Positions 27,191 to 37,291 of a stretch of 64,000 bases of DNA are shown here, in pieces. Numbering within the stretch: position 1 is the stretch's first letter; each line of letters opens with the position of its first letter. Source of the DNA: Halomonas sp. (GTDB lineage: Bacteria > Pseudomonadota > Gammaproteobacteria > Pseudomonadales > Halomonadaceae); contig NZ_JAGOBJ010000008.1 in the NCBI RefSeq assembly GCF_017983445.1, forward strand, positions 62,001 to 126,000, written 5' to 3'. A program made the position numbers and the translations under genes. The notes beneath the pieces are model-generated. The model was not told the DNA's origin, searched no databases, and worked only from the letters and a program-made list of their open reading frames with translations.

Positions 27191-28210
27191 GTGCGCCTAG
27201 CGATTGATGTGATGGGGGGCGACCAAGGCCCTCGTGCCGTTATCGAAGGCTCTGCAAGAGCAGTGATGGAATATCCTGATCTTGAGCTGACTCTGTTTGG
27301 CCCGCGTCAGCAAGTAATTGCTGAGCTTTCACGCTTGCCGCAGCCTCTGGCTGCGGCAACGTCACGTTTAGTGGCAAGCGATGCACCGTTAAGTATTTCC
27401 CAGACATCCAGTGCTGCCTGGGCGCTTCGGCATGGTCAGGCGAGCAGTATGGCGTGTATGCTAAGAAGTCTTAGCCTTGGTGAGGCCGATGCCGGTGTCA
27501 GTGCGGGTAATACCGGAGCATTGGTAGCCCTGGCCCGACGCGAGCTGGGAACGCTTCCTGGAATTTCCCGGCCTGCAATCAGTACTGCGATTCCAGCGCG
27601 CCATGGCCGCCGCTGCTATCTGTTGGATCTGGGGGCTAACGTGGATTCGCCAGCACACCGTCTGGTCGATTTTGCGGTAATGGGTGCTGCGATGGCACAG
27701 TGCGTCGATAACGTAAGTCTACCCCGCGTTGCATTGCTTAATGTGGGCGCAGAAGCTACCAAGGGTAGTGCCAGCGTGCGTGAGGCTGACAGGCTCTTGC
27801 GAGAGTACCCGGACGCCACGGCTTTTGCCTATCAAGGGTATGCCGAGGGTGGGGATCTGTTTGATGGCGAGCTTGATGTGGTTGTCTGCGATGGTTTTGT
27901 AGGCAATGCGGTACTTAAAGCGAGCGAAGGTTTGACCCGTATGCTGGTAGAGCGTGTACAGATGGCGTTTGAGTCACGCCTGAGTGGACGTCTGGCAAGC
28001 CTACTGGCCAAGCCTGTGCTTAGATACCTCAAGCAGGAATTAAATCCTGTGCGATATAACGGGGCGAGTTTGCTCGGCCTGAAGGGCATTGTGGTGAAAA
28101 GCCATGGTGGTACCCAGGCGGATGGTTTCTACTATGCTATCCAGCGTGCGCTAAGTGAAGTGGAGCATAATCTGCCCGCGCGAATCGCCGGCCGCTGGGA
28201 GCATCGCTAA
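27191..28210 (+). CDS. plsX: Phosphate acyltransferase PlsX
   Basis: A 339-residue enzyme that converts acyl-ACP to acyl-phosphate for phospholipid synthesis. The N-terminal [50 protein letters not shown] and [17 protein letters not shown] motifs are all recognisable. The start is GTG 27191 after GGAG. In E. coli fabH follows plsX; here a 192-bp non-coding gap leads to fabD instead. Confidence 0.96.
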   Translation: MRLAIDVMGGDQGPRAVIEGSARAVMEYPDLELTLFGPRQQVIAELSRLPQPLAAATSRLVASDAPLSISQTSSAAWALRHGQASSMACMLRSLSLGEADAGVSAGNTGALVALARRELGTLPGISRPAISTAIPARHGRRCYLLDLGANVDSPAHRLVDFAVMGAAMAQCVDNVSLPRVALLNVGAEATKGSASVREADRLLREYPDATAFAYQGYAEGGDLFDGELDVVVCDGFVGNAVLKASEGLTRMLVERVQMAFESRLSGRLASLLAKPVLRYLKQELNPVRYNGASLLGLKGIVVKSHGGTQADGFYYAIQRALSEVEHNLPARIAGRWEHR

Positions 28211-28402
28211 TGGCACAGGTATGAAGCGTATTAGATCTAGGTGCCCGATAACTGAAGGTAGGCATCAGAGTAGGAAGGAATGTACTCGACGAGAATAAGA
28301 CGTTAGAACGTACTTTGCGGGTTATAGGTGGCAGCAGGATGTGCCCGTAACCGCGCCTATCGCTCAAATGAGCAAATGCCTACAAGAGCAAAGGTGAACG
28401 AC

Positions 28403-29362
28403 ATGTCTCAACCCCTTGCCCTCATTTTCCCCGGGCAGGGCTCTCAGCAGCTTGGAATGCTGCGAGAGCTGGCCGAGCGCTACAGTGTGGTGGGAACAAC
28501 ATTTGAGGAAGCTTCGGACGCACTCGGTTACGACTTGTGGAAAGTCGTCCAGGAGGGCCCCGAGGCAACGCTAAACGCAACGGCCTGTACGCAGCCTGCG
28601 CTGCTTTCTGCTAGTGTTGCGATTTGGCGGGTGTGGCAGGAGCTTGAAGGGCCTCGGCCTACTGTCATGGCCGGGCACAGCCTGGGCGAATATAGTGCCA
28701 TGGTGTGTGCGGGTGTGATGGGTTTTGCTGAAGGTGTACAGCTGGTTCGCCTGCGTGGTGAAGCCATGCAGGACGCTGTCCCTCTCGGTCAAGGCGGTAT
28801 GGCCGCTATTCTAGGCTTGGCAGATGACGCTGTTGAAGCTGCTTGCGCTAGTGCCGCGCAGGGGGACATAGTTTCGGCGGTTAATTATAATTCGCCTGGT
28901 CAGGTCGTTATAGCTGGAAGTGCCGCCGCGGTTGACCGAGCGATTTTGGCGTGCCAAGAAGCTGGCGCCAAGCGCGCGATGGCGCTACCGGTGTCAGTGC
29001 CGTCGCACTGTGAATTGATGCGTCCGGCGGCCGAACGGCTGGCGGAGGCTATGCAAAGCGTTGAGTTTCGTATGCCGCGCTATACTGTCGTGCAAAATGT
29101 CGATGCGAAGGCGCATGCTGATATTGATACACTGCGCACACGATTGATCGAGCAGCTCTATCAGCCGGTTCGCTGGTCATCATGTGTTGAAACCATGGTG
29201 GCTCAGTCTGTTAATGTGTTTATCGAGTGTGGGCCTGGTAAGGTGTTAACCGGGTTAAATAAACGCATCGCCCGCGGAGCCAAAGGCTTGGCGGTAAATG
29301 ACCCGGATAGTTTGGATGTAGCGCTTGAGCTGGCTCGTGAAGCACAGGCCAGCGGTGCTTAA
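28403..29362 (+). CDS. fabD: Malonyl-CoA:ACP transacylase FabD
   Basis: A 319-residue transacylase that charges ACP with malonate for fatty-acid synthesis. FPGQGSQQLGM, nucleophile Ser93 in AGHSLGEYS, and His near 202 in VPSHCELM are visible. I start it at ATG 28403, preceded by AAGGTG; the longer open frame to 28328 is not family-like. It follows plsX without fabH in between and leads the fabD-fabG-acpP-fabF group. Confidence 0.96.
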   Translation: MSQPLALIFPGQGSQQLGMLRELAERYSVVGTTFEEASDALGYDLWKVVQEGPEATLNATACTQPALLSASVAIWRVWQELEGPRPTVMAGHSLGEYSAMVCAGVMGFAEGVQLVRLRGEAMQDAVPLGQGGMAAILGLADDAVEAACASAAQGDIVSAVNYNSPGQVVIAGSAAAVDRAILACQEAGAKRAMALPVSVPSHCELMRPAAERLAEAMQSVEFRMPRYTVVQNVDAKAHADIDTLRTRLIEQLYQPVRWSSCVETMVAQSVNVFIECGPGKVLTGLNKRIARGAKGLAVNDPDSLDVALELAREAQASGA

Positions 29363-29432
29363 TACGCCGCAATTTTTCGCTATCCTTGCTTTTTTGAGTA
29401 GATAAAAAGCAAATAGTTAAAGGCTAAACGTT

Positions 29433-30176
29433 ATGACACAAGAACGCAGGGTTGCGCTTGTTACTGGTGCCAGTCGTGGTATCGGTCGGGCGATCGCTCA
29501 TGAGCTGGGTCGCCAGGGTCGTATAGTGATTGGTACCGCGACCAGTGAGGTCGGCGCCCAAAAAATTGATGCTGATTTAAAGCAAAATGGCATTGAAGGC
29601 GCTGGTGTTTGTCTCAATGTGACAGACCAGGCGAGCATTGATACAGTGCTTAAAGATATTGCCGAGCGTTTTGGAGCGCCGACCATTCTGGTCAACAACG
29701 CTGGGATTACTCGCGATAACTTACTGATGCGCATGAAAGAGGATGAGTGGGATTCGGTAATGGATACCAATCTCAAATCCGTCTATCGTGTAAGCAAGGC
29801 ATGTCTGCGCGGTATGACCAAAGCACGTTTTGGGCGTATTGTGTCGATCAGTTCGGTAGTGGCAACCATGGGTAACCTGGGCCAGACTAACTATGCCGCT
29901 GCGAAAGCAGGCATGGAAGGCTTTAGCCGTGCGTTGGCTCGTGAGGTGGCGTCACGTGCGATTACCGTTAACGCGGTGGCGCCAGGCTTTATTGCTACCG
30001 ATATGACCGAAGCGCTGCCAGAAGCTCAACATGAAATGCTGTTGAAACAGATTCCGCTGGCCCGTTTAGGTGGTCCAGAAGAAATCGCTGCCGCAGTAGG
30101 ATTTCTTACCAGTGATGCTGCAGGATACATTACCGGTGAGACGCTACATGTGAACGGCGGCATGAATATGCGTTGA
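29433..30176 (+). CDS. fabG: 3-oxoacyl-ACP reductase FabG
   Basis: A 247-residue short-chain dehydrogenase that uses NADPH to reduce 3-oxoacyl-ACP. The cofactor loop [10 protein letters not shown] (11-20), the NNAG motif (88-91) and the catalytic Ser141, Tyr154 and Lys158 ([10 protein letters not shown]) are intact. The length and sequence are close to E. coli FabG, and its place between fabD and acpP makes the housekeeping role secure. Confidence 0.97.
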   Translation: MTQERRVALVTGASRGIGRAIAHELGRQGRIVIGTATSEVGAQKIDADLKQNGIEGAGVCLNVTDQASIDTVLKDIAERFGAPTILVNNAGITRDNLLMRMKEDEWDSVMDTNLKSVYRVSKACLRGMTKARFGRIVSISSVVATMGNLGQTNYAAAKAGMEGFSRALAREVASRAITVNAVAPGFIATDMTEALPEAQHEMLLKQIPLARLGGPEEIAAAVGFLTSDAAGYITGETLHVNGGMNMR

Positions 30177-30300
30177 TGGCCTTAGGCTTAGCGGTTGCTT
30201 CTGCTTAAGGGCGTCTATAAACTACCCCGCAGCTTTTGGCTTGCGGTTTCCAAATAGCTGGTTATCAAAAACGGCTAATGTGAACGACTGGAGTACGTTA

Positions 30301-30534
30301 ATGAGTACTATTGAAGAGCGCGTTAAGAAAGTTGTAGCAGAGCGCCTGAACGTTAAAGAAGAAGACATCCAGAACAGCTCTTCTTTCACTGAAGACCTGG
30401 GTGCTGACTCGCTTGACACTGTTGAGCTGGTAATGGCTTTGGAAGAGGAATTCGATACTGAAATTCCTGATGAAGAAGCGGAAAAAATTACCACTGTTCA
30501 GGAAGCCATCGACTACGTAAACGCCCACCAGTAA
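30301..30534 (+). CDS. acpP: Acyl carrier protein
   Basis: A 77-residue, very acidic ACP with the phosphopantetheine serine Ser37 in [18 protein letters not shown]. It starts at ATG 30301 ([10 protein letters not shown]); the frame is open back to 30241 but that part is leader. It carries all intermediates of fatty-acid synthesis. A strong terminator follows, so much of its transcription probably ends before fabF. Confidence 0.97.
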   Translation: MSTIEERVKKVVAERLNVKEEDIQNSSSFTEDLGADSLDTVELVMALEEEFDTEIPDEEAEKITTVQEAIDYVNAHQ

Positions 30535-30581
30535 GGGCAAGTTGATGCATCAAACGAGGGTGTGGTGCTAGCACCCCCCTT

Positions 30582-30612
30582 AAAAGCCGCCCTTTTAAAG
30601 GGCGGCTTTTTT
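30582..30612 (+). terminator. Terminator after acpP
   Basis: A 13-bp stem (30582-30594 with 30598-30610) with a GC-rich core and a run of six Ts. It separates acpP from fabF, which has its own promoter. Confidence 0.92.
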
Positions 30613-30628
30613 GCTTTGTGCTTCATCG

Positions 30629-30657
30629 TGAACATAACGTTCAATCTCCGTTATACT
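30629..30657 (+). promoter_or_regulatory. Probable sigma-70 promoter for fabF
   Basis: -35-like TGAACA (30629-30634), 17-bp spacer, and -10 TATACT (30652-30657), lying just after the acpP terminator and 70 bp before the fabF ATG. The -10 is strong, the -35 is a 4 of 6 match. Confidence 0.5.
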
Positions 30658-30726
30658 AGTCACCTGATTTCTGATGAAAAATGACCCGGATGGGTCGAGT
30701 CACCATGGATGCCTGGAGGAAAGCTA

Positions 30727-31965
30727 ATGGCGCGAAGAAGGGTAGTGGTAACTGGGTTAGGCCTGGTGACCCCCGTGGGCAATAGCGTGGATGAAACCTG
30801 GGCGAATATTACTGCCGGTAAGAGCGGTATCGCGCCCATTGAGCACTTTGATACAAGTAGCTTCAATACACGCTTTGGCGGTTCGGTTAAGAATTTTGAT
30901 ATCAGTCCTTACCTGAACCCCAAAGAAGCCCGCAAGATGGATCTGTTCATTCAGTACGGCATGGCGGCTGGCGCCCAGGCAATACAGGATGCTGGCATTA
31001 CCTGTACAGAGGAGAATGCGGCGCGTATCGGGGTGGCCATGGGGTCGGGTATAGGCGGCCTACCCATGATCGAGCATAATCACAATGCGCTTAATAAGGG
31101 CGGCGCTCGTCGCGTATCCCCTTTTTTCGTGCCTGGCTCCATCATCAACATGATCTCGGGCAATCTGGCGATTCAGCATGGCTTCCAGGGCCCTAATATT
31201 GCCATTACGACTGCGTGTACCAGCGGTACGCACAATATTGGCTATAGCGCGCGTACCATCGCCTATGGCGATGCAGATGTCATGATCTGTGGCGGCGCTG
31301 AAATGGCAACGACACCGCTTGGTCTGGGAGGGTTCTCTGCTGCCCGAGCGCTTTCAACGCGCAACGATGATCCTGAAGCGGCAAGTCGCCCATGGGATAA
31401 AGATCGCGATGGTTTTGTACTTTCTGATGGTGCCGGTGTGCTGGTGCTTGAAGAGTACGAGCATGCCAAGGCGCGAGGCGCGAATATCTATGCTGAACTG
31501 GTTGGTTTTGGCATGAGTGACGATGCCTATCACATGACGGCACCGCCTGAAGATGGCCGCGGGGCTGCGCTGTCCATGAGCAATGCGATTAAAGATGCGC
31601 AAATGGATCCTTCCGAAGTGCATTACATCAATGCTCATGGAACCTCTACGGCAGCGGGTGATCTAGCCGAAAGCCGGGCTGTTGAGCGTGTAATGGGCAG
31701 TGCTGCTCAGGATGTGGCGGTAAGCTCCACCAAATCCATGATTGGACATCTGCTAGGAGCTGCTGGCGCTGTAGAAGCGGTATTTAGCATTCTAGCGATT
31801 CGTGATCAGGTGGCACCGCCCACGATTAACCTGGACAACCCCCAGGAAGGCTGCAATCTGGACTATGTGCCGCATACCGCGCGTAACATGCGTATTGATG
31901 TTGCGCTGTCCAACTCCTTTGGGTTTGGCGGCACCAACGGTTCGCTGTTGTTTAAAAAGGTATAA
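30727..31965 (+). CDS. fabF: 3-oxoacyl-ACP synthase II FabF
   Basis: A 412-residue condensing enzyme that elongates acyl-ACP. The catalytic Cys164 ([12 protein letters not shown]), His304 ([11 protein letters not shown]) and a second His in [11 protein letters not shown] form the Cys-His-His triad, and [10 protein letters not shown] closes the active site. GGAGGAAAG sets the start at ATG 30727. pabC follows after 6 bp, as in E. coli fabF-pabC. Confidence 0.97.
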   Translation: MARRRVVVTGLGLVTPVGNSVDETWANITAGKSGIAPIEHFDTSSFNTRFGGSVKNFDISPYLNPKEARKMDLFIQYGMAAGAQAIQDAGITCTEENAARIGVAMGSGIGGLPMIEHNHNALNKGGARRVSPFFVPGSIINMISGNLAIQHGFQGPNIAITTACTSGTHNIGYSARTIAYGDADVMICGGAEMATTPLGLGGFSAARALSTRNDDPEAASRPWDKDRDGFVLSDGAGVLVLEEYEHAKARGANIYAELVGFGMSDDAYHMTAPPEDGRGAALSMSNAIKDAQMDPSEVHYINAHGTSTAAGDLAESRAVERVMGSAAQDVAVSSTKSMIGHLLGAAGAVEAVFSILAIRDQVAPPTINLDNPQEGCNLDYVPHTARNMRIDVALSNSFGFGGTNGSLLFKKV

Positions 31966-31971
31966 CGCAAG

Positions 31972-32781
31972 GTGACCCTGCCTCAGGTGCCGTTTGATGA
32001 TCGCGGACTGGCGTATGGGGATGGCGTGTTCGAAACGGTGCTACTACGTGACGGTGAGCCGGTACTTTGGCCGTATCACATAGCAAGGCTGGTGCAAGGG
32101 TGTCAGCGTCTGGGTATCCCCGCGCCCTGTCAGGCGGCAATCGAATCCACTTGGCAGGGCAAGGCTACGGCACCGCTTGAGGTATTAAAACTGATCGTCA
32201 CCCGGGGAAGCGGTGGAAGAGGGTATGCGCTACCTGAGGCCCCAATGCCCCGTTTACTAAGCCAGCGTGCTACGTTTACCCCCAATGTTGAGCGCTGGAA
32301 AAATGGGGTAGCGGTGCGTGTATGTCGTTTACGTCTGGGGCATCAGCCTGCTTTAGCCGGTATCAAGCATTTAAATCGGCTCGAAAACGTAATGGCGCGT
32401 CAGGAATGGCGCGACGCCATGATTGCCGAAGGTTTACTTGCTGATCAGCAAGGGCAATTGATTGAAGCGACAAGCATGAATGTGTTCTGGCAACAACGCG
32501 GGCAGGTGTATACGCCGCCGCTGGATAAATGCGGGGTGGCGGGCACGCTGCGTCGCGCGTTAATTGATCAGGGCGCTGTCAGAGAAGCCAGCCTGCCTAT
32601 TGAGTCGCTATTTCGGATGGAGCGCGTCTGGGTGGCTAACTCCGTGCAGGGTGTCTGGCCCGTTCACACGTTACTATCTGAAGACAATGTTTGCCTGCAA
32701 CGCTTTCAGGGCGATAGGCACGACAAGTTTCAAACGCTGGCGCACCGCCTGTTGGGCTATGCGCCAACTCCTATACAGTAA
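31972..32781 (+). CDS. pabC: Aminodeoxychorismate lyase PabC
   Basis: A 269-residue class IV PLP enzyme that splits 4-amino-4-deoxychorismate into p-aminobenzoate and pyruvate for folate. The DDRGLAYGDGVFET start is typical, and Lys132 in AGIKHLNRLENV is the expected PLP lysine. The start is GTG 31972. It is close in sequence to branched-chain and D-amino-acid aminotransferases, but its place between fabF and mltG makes PabC the clear choice. Confidence 0.93.
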   Translation: MTLPQVPFDDRGLAYGDGVFETVLLRDGEPVLWPYHIARLVQGCQRLGIPAPCQAAIESTWQGKATAPLEVLKLIVTRGSGGRGYALPEAPMPRLLSQRATFTPNVERWKNGVAVRVCRLRLGHQPALAGIKHLNRLENVMARQEWRDAMIAEGLLADQQGQLIEATSMNVFWQQRGQVYTPPLDKCGVAGTLRRALIDQGAVREASLPIESLFRMERVWVANSVQGVWPVHTLLSEDNVCLQRFQGDRHDKFQTLAHRLLGYAPTPIQ

Positions 32782-32810
32782 GCCCTAACTTATTTTGTTG
32801 AGGTGAAACG

Positions 32811-33815
32811 TTGAAACGGTTATTGGCCGCTGTTGGAATTATCCTGGTGTTGGGCGTGGCTTGCGCGGCAGGCAGCTATCTGTATTGGCAAAACCGCCTG
32901 GAAGCACCTTTAACGCTCGATGAGCCTGTTCTTTATCAAGTGCCCGCCGGTGCTGGCTTTAATCAGGTGGTGGGGCAGTTAGAGTCTCAAGGCATTATTG
33001 ATGACGCCTGGGCATTTCAATTGCTGGCCCGCGTCCATCCAGAGCGCGTTCCGCGTCTTCGCGTGGGTGAGTATCAGCTGACGCCCGGGATGAGCGGTCT
33101 TGAGATGATCGCACTGTTAGGCAGTAACAATGTAGTTACCTATGCATTGACGCTTCCCGAAGGGCGCACGTTTAATCAGTTGCGTGAGCTGCTCAATAAT
33201 GCGCCAAAGCTTGGCCATCAAACGGCCGATATGAGCGATGAAGAGGTTATGGCGCTGCTGGACCGGGAAGGCACTTTTCCTGAAGGTTGGTTTTTCCCCG
33301 ATACGTACCGCTATCACTTGGGTATGAACGACGTCGATATTCTGCGTCAAGCGCTTGCGCGGATGGAGCGTATTTTAGAGGAAGTGTGGGAATCTCGTGC
33401 AGAAGACCTGACCGTTGAATCGCCTTACGAGGCGCTTATTATGGCATCGCTTATCGAGCGGGAAACCGGGGCACCTGAAGAGCGGCGTGAAATTGCCGGT
33501 GTCTTTAAGCGCCGTATGGAGCAGGGTATGCGCCTGCAAACCGACCCTACCGTGATTTACGGTATGGGTGAGCGTTATGAGGGGCGTATTACTTATGCCG
33601 ACCTGCGCGAAGCCACGGCTTACAATACCTATGTGATTAATGGTATGCCGCCTACGCCGATCGCTATGCCGGGGCGGGCATCGCTTGAAGCGGCCGTTAA
33701 TCCTCTGCCCGGTGATACGCTGTATTTTGTATCGCGCGGCGATGGTACGCACCAGTTCTCACGCACGCTGCGTGAGCACAACAATGCGGTTAATCGTTAT
33801 ATTCGCAACCGTTGA
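32811..33815 (+). CDS. mltG: Endolytic murein transglycosylase MltG
   Basis: A 334-residue inner-membrane enzyme that cuts nascent peptidoglycan and may set glycan strand length. One N-terminal membrane helix (about 5-24), a LysM-like region with YQVPAGAGFNQVVGQL, then the YceG domain with Glu216 in ASLIERETG, LQTDPTVIYGMG and YNTYVINGMPPTPI. It starts at TTG 32811, set by GAGG at 32800-32803. tmk follows after 13 bp, as in E. coli. Confidence 0.95.
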   Translation: MKRLLAAVGIILVLGVACAAGSYLYWQNRLEAPLTLDEPVLYQVPAGAGFNQVVGQLESQGIIDDAWAFQLLARVHPERVPRLRVGEYQLTPGMSGLEMIALLGSNNVVTYALTLPEGRTFNQLRELLNNAPKLGHQTADMSDEEVMALLDREGTFPEGWFFPDTYRYHLGMNDVDILRQALARMERILEEVWESRAEDLTVESPYEALIMASLIERETGAPEERREIAGVFKRRMEQGMRLQTDPTVIYGMGERYEGRITYADLREATAYNTYVINGMPPTPIAMPGRASLEAAVNPLPGDTLYFVSRGDGTHQFSRTLREHNNAVNRYIRNR

Positions 33816-33828
33816 TTAAGGGATCGCA

Positions 33829-34482
33829 ATGACTAAGCGGGGACGCTTTATTACGCTGGAAGGCGGTGAAGGCGTAGGCAAATCCACCAATATGGCCTTT
33901 GTGGTCGCCTCGCTTGAAGCGCAGGGCTTTGAAGTTATAAGTACGCGGGAACCAGGTGGTACACCACGTGCCGAAGCGATTCGTACGCTCCTGCTTGACC
34001 CTGCTCCGCAAGAACCGTTGCATGCCGATGCTGAACTTTTATTGATGTTTGCCGCGCGTGCCCAGCATCTGGCCGAAAAAATAGTCCCGGCGCTGGAGCG
34101 CGGGGCATGGGTTGTGTGCGATCGCTTTACTGACGCAACCTTTGCCTATCAAGGGGGCGGACGAGGCATGTCGGTTGAGCGCATTGCCCAGCTTGAGGCG
34201 TTCGTGCAAAAAGGGCTCGCACCTGATCTGACCCTGCTGTTGGACATGCCGTTAACTGCTGCGCAATCGCGCCTTGAGTCACGTCTAAATAGCCAAAACG
34301 AGCAGCGTGACCGTTTTGAGCAGGAGCATGGCGAATTTTTCCAGGCCGTTCGTGAAGCCTATCTAGCCCGAGCCGACGCCGAGCCTGAGCGCTTTGCGCT
34401 AATTGATGCGCATCAGTCACTTGCCAGTGTGCAAGCTGATATTCAAGACATGCTCACCAAACGGATAGCGCTATGGCGTTAA
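33829..34482 (+). CDS. tmk: Thymidylate kinase
   Basis: A 217-residue kinase converting dTMP to dTDP. P-loop [10 protein letters not shown] (about 10-19), the [11 protein letters not shown] motif, [16 protein letters not shown] and a lid region with [16 protein letters not shown] are all present. The lid sequence without a P-loop arginine pattern resembles the E. coli type. It overlaps holB by 10 bp. Confidence 0.97.
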   Translation: MTKRGRFITLEGGEGVGKSTNMAFVVASLEAQGFEVISTREPGGTPRAEAIRTLLLDPAPQEPLHADAELLLMFAARAQHLAEKIVPALERGAWVVCDRFTDATFAYQGGGRGMSVERIAQLEAFVQKGLAPDLTLLLDMPLTAAQSRLESRLNSQNEQRDRFEQEHGEFFQAVREAYLARADAEPERFALIDAHQSLASVQADIQDMLTKRIALWR

Positions 34483-35459
34483 CCGGCATACTGCCGTGGC
34501 AGGAGGCCACTTGGCGACAGCTGGTGCGCCTGGCGGATGAGGGGCGTATGCCGCATGCGATTTTGCTAAGCGGTGCGCATGGCGTAGGTAAGCAGCAGCT
34601 GGCTGAAACGCTTATTGCCCGCACGTTGTGTGCAAACCCCGATGTGTTGGCATGCGGCCAGTGTCATAGCTGTTCCATGCTGGCATCAGGCTATCACCCT
34701 GATCTGCTGCGTGTGTCTCCTGAAGAGGGCAAGCGGCAGATACGCATTGACCCTATCCGCGACGTTAACCGGTTTGTATCGCAGACCGCTCAGCAGGGCG
34801 GCTATCGCGTGATTGCGATTTCTCCAGCCGAGAGCATGAACATCGCCGCTGCCAATGCGTTGCTGAAAAGTCTGGAAGAGCCTGGCGCTAAAACGCTATT
34901 CATCCTGCTATCTGATGTACCGTCGCGCATGTTGGCGACCATACGTTCACGGTGTCAGCAATGGTCGTTGCCGAGCATCGCGTTCGAGGCATCGCGAAGC
35001 TGGCTGATCGAGAAGCTGGGCAGCCAGGATGAGGCGTATTTTTGGTGGCGGGTGTCGGGTGGTTTGCCGCTTTTGGCAGTTGAGCTGGCTTCGCCGGAAG
35101 AGCGAGCATTGCGCCATCAGATACATGACTGCTTTGAACAACTGGTGCGCGGTGCCGAGCCGGTGTCAGAGGCCGCGCGGCTTGATCGTCAGGCGATCGA
35201 TGCCATCCTGTGGTACGGTATTGCCTGGCTTGAAGATCTCATTCGGTTGGGTATTTCCGGCGAAGCGGACGTACTACATAACCCGGATTTAGAGCCTCTT
35301 TATCGTCAGGCGGTTAAAAACGGTCGTGTTCAGGACTGGTTTCGTTTATTGGATTACGCCCGTGAACAGCGGCGCCTGTTGGCGGTGGGAGCCAATCCCA
35401 ATCCGCAGTTGGTGCTGGAAGCCTGGCTAGTGCGTTGGGCCGCGCTACTGCGGTCATAA
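34473..35459 (+). CDS. holB: DNA polymerase III delta' subunit HolB
   Basis: A 328-residue AAA+ clamp-loader subunit. A degenerate P-loop GAHGVGKQQ (34-42) and the zinc module of Cys53, Cys61, Cys64 and Cys67 are seen, then [14 protein letters not shown] and the sensor region with RSRCQQW. Delta' does not itself hydrolyse ATP in the clamp loader. Gene order tmk-holB-pilZ-tatD is the standard gammaproteobacterial one. Confidence 0.95.
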   Translation: MALTGILPWQEATWRQLVRLADEGRMPHAILLSGAHGVGKQQLAETLIARTLCANPDVLACGQCHSCSMLASGYHPDLLRVSPEEGKRQIRIDPIRDVNRFVSQTAQQGGYRVIAISPAESMNIAAANALLKSLEEPGAKTLFILLSDVPSRMLATIRSRCQQWSLPSIAFEASRSWLIEKLGSQDEAYFWWRVSGGLPLLAVELASPEERALRHQIHDCFEQLVRGAEPVSEAARLDRQAIDAILWYGIAWLEDLIRLGISGEADVLHNPDLEPLYRQAVKNGRVQDWFRLLDYAREQRRLLAVGANPNPQLVLEAWLVRWAALLRS

Positions 35460-35483
35460 TTTTCAATAACGCGCGAGGTTGAT

Positions 35484-35816
35484 ATGAATGTTCACAAAGC
35501 CCTTGCCCTGACCGTGCCCGATATTGCTACGCTATTGTCTGCCTATATGCCGTTTTTAGACCGTGGGGGCATTTTTGTTCCTACCAAAACGCCGTATGCG
35601 TTGGGCGATCAGGTCACCTTACTACTTACTTTGCCGGATGAAAGCGAACGGCTCACCGTCTCGGGCGATGTTGTGTGGGTGACACCCAGCGAAGCAGACA
35701 CCCAGCGAACGCCGGGCATTGGCGTGCATTTTCGCTCACAGGATAATGTCCTGCGCGAGCGTATCGAAACGCTGCTGGAAGAGGCAAGTTCTACGGCTTC
35801 CTCGTTTACGCTTTAA
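35484..35816 (+). CDS. pilZ: PilZ domain protein (type IV pilus PilZ-like)
   Basis: A 110-residue PilZ domain protein. The LDRGGIFVPTK and GDQVTLLLTLPDESERL blocks and the terminal GIGVHF motif match the small PilZ proteins that assist type IV pilus assembly in Pseudomonas. The c-di-GMP-binding RxxxR motif is not evident near the N-terminus, as in true PilZ. It sits between holB and tatD, the usual place for pilZ. Pilus genes are not in the window. Confidence 0.85.
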   Translation: MNVHKALALTVPDIATLLSAYMPFLDRGGIFVPTKTPYALGDQVTLLLTLPDESERLTVSGDVVWVTPSEADTQRTPGIGVHFRSQDNVLRERIETLLEEASSTASSFTL

Positions 35817-35856
35817 TAGCCTGCCTTTATTCTTCTTTATTGTTGCTGAGACGTTC

Positions 35857-36696
35857 ATGTTTGTTGATTCGCACTGTCATTTAGATCGTTTATCTGAACA
35901 TACCCATGAAGGCGATATAGCCGCCACGCTGAACGCGGCGCGGGCGGCCAACGTCAGCCAGTTTTTGGCGGTTGCGGTAACGCTTGACGATATGCCGGGG
36001 CTTGCTGCGATTGCCCGCGAGCATGCTGATGTCGCTATCTCGGCAGGCCTGCATCCGTTGCACACGCCTAAGCAGGAACCCAGCGTCAGCGATATTCAAG
36101 AAGCCGCTGAGCGATATGGCGCGGTAGCCATTGGCGAAACGGGGCTGGATTATCACTACCAGGACAGCGTGCCGACTGATGTTCAGCATGAACGTTTCAA
36201 GCGCCACTTGATGGCCGCGCGGGAGCTTGAGTTACCAGTCATCGTGCATACCCGTGAAGCTAAAGAAGATACGCTCGCCTTATTGCGCGAGCACAGTGAC
36301 CCGCGGGTCGGGGGCGTACTTCACTGCTTTACCGAAGATCTGGACATGGCTCGCGAGGCCGTACGGCTTGGCTTCTATATCTCTTTGTCAGGTATTATTA
36401 CCTTCAACAACGCCGCATCACTGCGTGAGCTAGCTCGCCAACTGCCGCTTGATCGTCTATTGATTGAAACTGACAGCCCTTATCTGGCCCCTGTGCCATA
36501 CCGCAGCAAACCCAATGAGCCTGCTTGGGTGGTCGAGGTGGCGGAGTGTATCGCCAGGGAGCGCGGGGTGAGTGTTGATGAGGTAGCCATGCAGACGACC
36601 GCTAATTTCTATCAGCTTTTTAAAGCGGCAGTGCCCGATGCCCCGGCGCATATCAAAGACGCGCTGACTCAGGCCGGGTTAGTGTCATCACGTTAA
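35857..36696 (+). CDS. TatD family metal-dependent deoxyribonuclease (YcfH)
   Basis: A 279-residue TatD hydrolase. The metal-binding HxH is MFVDSHCHLDRL (His6, His8), followed by AIGETGLDYHY, VIVHTREA, LHCFTE and LLIETDSPYLAP, the family motifs in order. It starts at ATG 35857; the open frame from 35719 overlaps pilZ and is not family-like. Relatives have 3'-5' DNase or D-aminoacyl-tRNA-like roles; the exact substrate is unknown. E. coli ycfH has the same position after holB. Confidence 0.94.
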   Translation: MFVDSHCHLDRLSEHTHEGDIAATLNAARAANVSQFLAVAVTLDDMPGLAAIAREHADVAISAGLHPLHTPKQEPSVSDIQEAAERYGAVAIGETGLDYHYQDSVPTDVQHERFKRHLMAARELELPVIVHTREAKEDTLALLREHSDPRVGGVLHCFTEDLDMAREAVRLGFYISLSGIITFNNAASLRELARQLPLDRLLIETDSPYLAPVPYRSKPNEPAWVVEVAECIARERGVSVDEVAMQTTANFYQLFKAAVPDAPAHIKDALTQAGLVSSR

Positions 36697-36721
36697 ACAG
36701 CGCAAGCGCAAGGTGGGTGCG

Positions 36722-37291
36722 ATGAATATTGACCGACTACTTCAGCAACGTCAAAGCGCGGCCAGTATTCCGCCTTTAGATCAATGGCAGCCGGCGCTGT
36801 CGGGTGATATCAATATTGTAATTCGGGCGGACGGCAACTGGCTGCACGAAGGGCAGCCGTTTGCCCGGCCGAATATTGCGCGCCTGTTATCTACGCTTTT
36901 ACGCCATGATTCAGACGGTGTTTGCCTGGTGACGCCGGTTGAGCGCTGGCGCGTTCAGGTTGAAGATTTGCCTTTTGTGGCGGTCGAGGCTGATTTTCGT
37001 GATGACGCCTGGTGGTTTACCACACAGTTCGATGATGTCGTACGTCTGGATCAAGCGCATCCTTTATCCATTAGCCAGACACCACAAGGGGAGTGGGTAC
37101 CGGAAGTCAGCGTGCGTTATGGGCTGGCGGCCAGGTTGCATCGTCATGTGTTTTATCAGCTGGTTGAGGCTTCAAGCACTCAGGAGCTTGCTGACGGCCA
37201 GTGTGAAGTGGGTATTTGGAGCGCCGGTGACTGGTATCCGCTAGGCCGGGTGGATGCTATGGATGATGGCTCACCAAGTGAGGTTCCGTGA
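36722..37291 (+). CDS. DUF1285 family protein
   Basis: A 189-residue protein of the DUF1285 family. Marks include the IVIRADGNWLHEGQPFARPN stretch and a C-terminal two-barrel pattern. Family function is unknown; structures of relatives suggest a ligand-binding fold. The start is ATG 36722 with AAGG upstream, though GTG 36713 is possible. Its stop overlaps the GTG start of the downstream helicase by 4 bp, so the two are translationally coupled. Confidence 0.82.
   Translation: MNIDRLLQQRQSAASIPPLDQWQPALSGDINIVIRADGNWLHEGQPFARPNIARLLSTLLRHDSDGVCLVTPVERWRVQVEDLPFVAVEADFRDDAWWFTTQFDDVVRLDQAHPLSISQTPQGEWVPEVSVRYGLAARLHRHVFYQLVEASSTQELADGQCEVGIWSAGDWYPLGRVDAMDDGSPSEVP

Noticed and set aside
28211-28402. 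Possible fabH remnant between plsX and fabD
   Set aside because: No frame in this gap shows condensing-enzyme motifs; 192 bp is too short.
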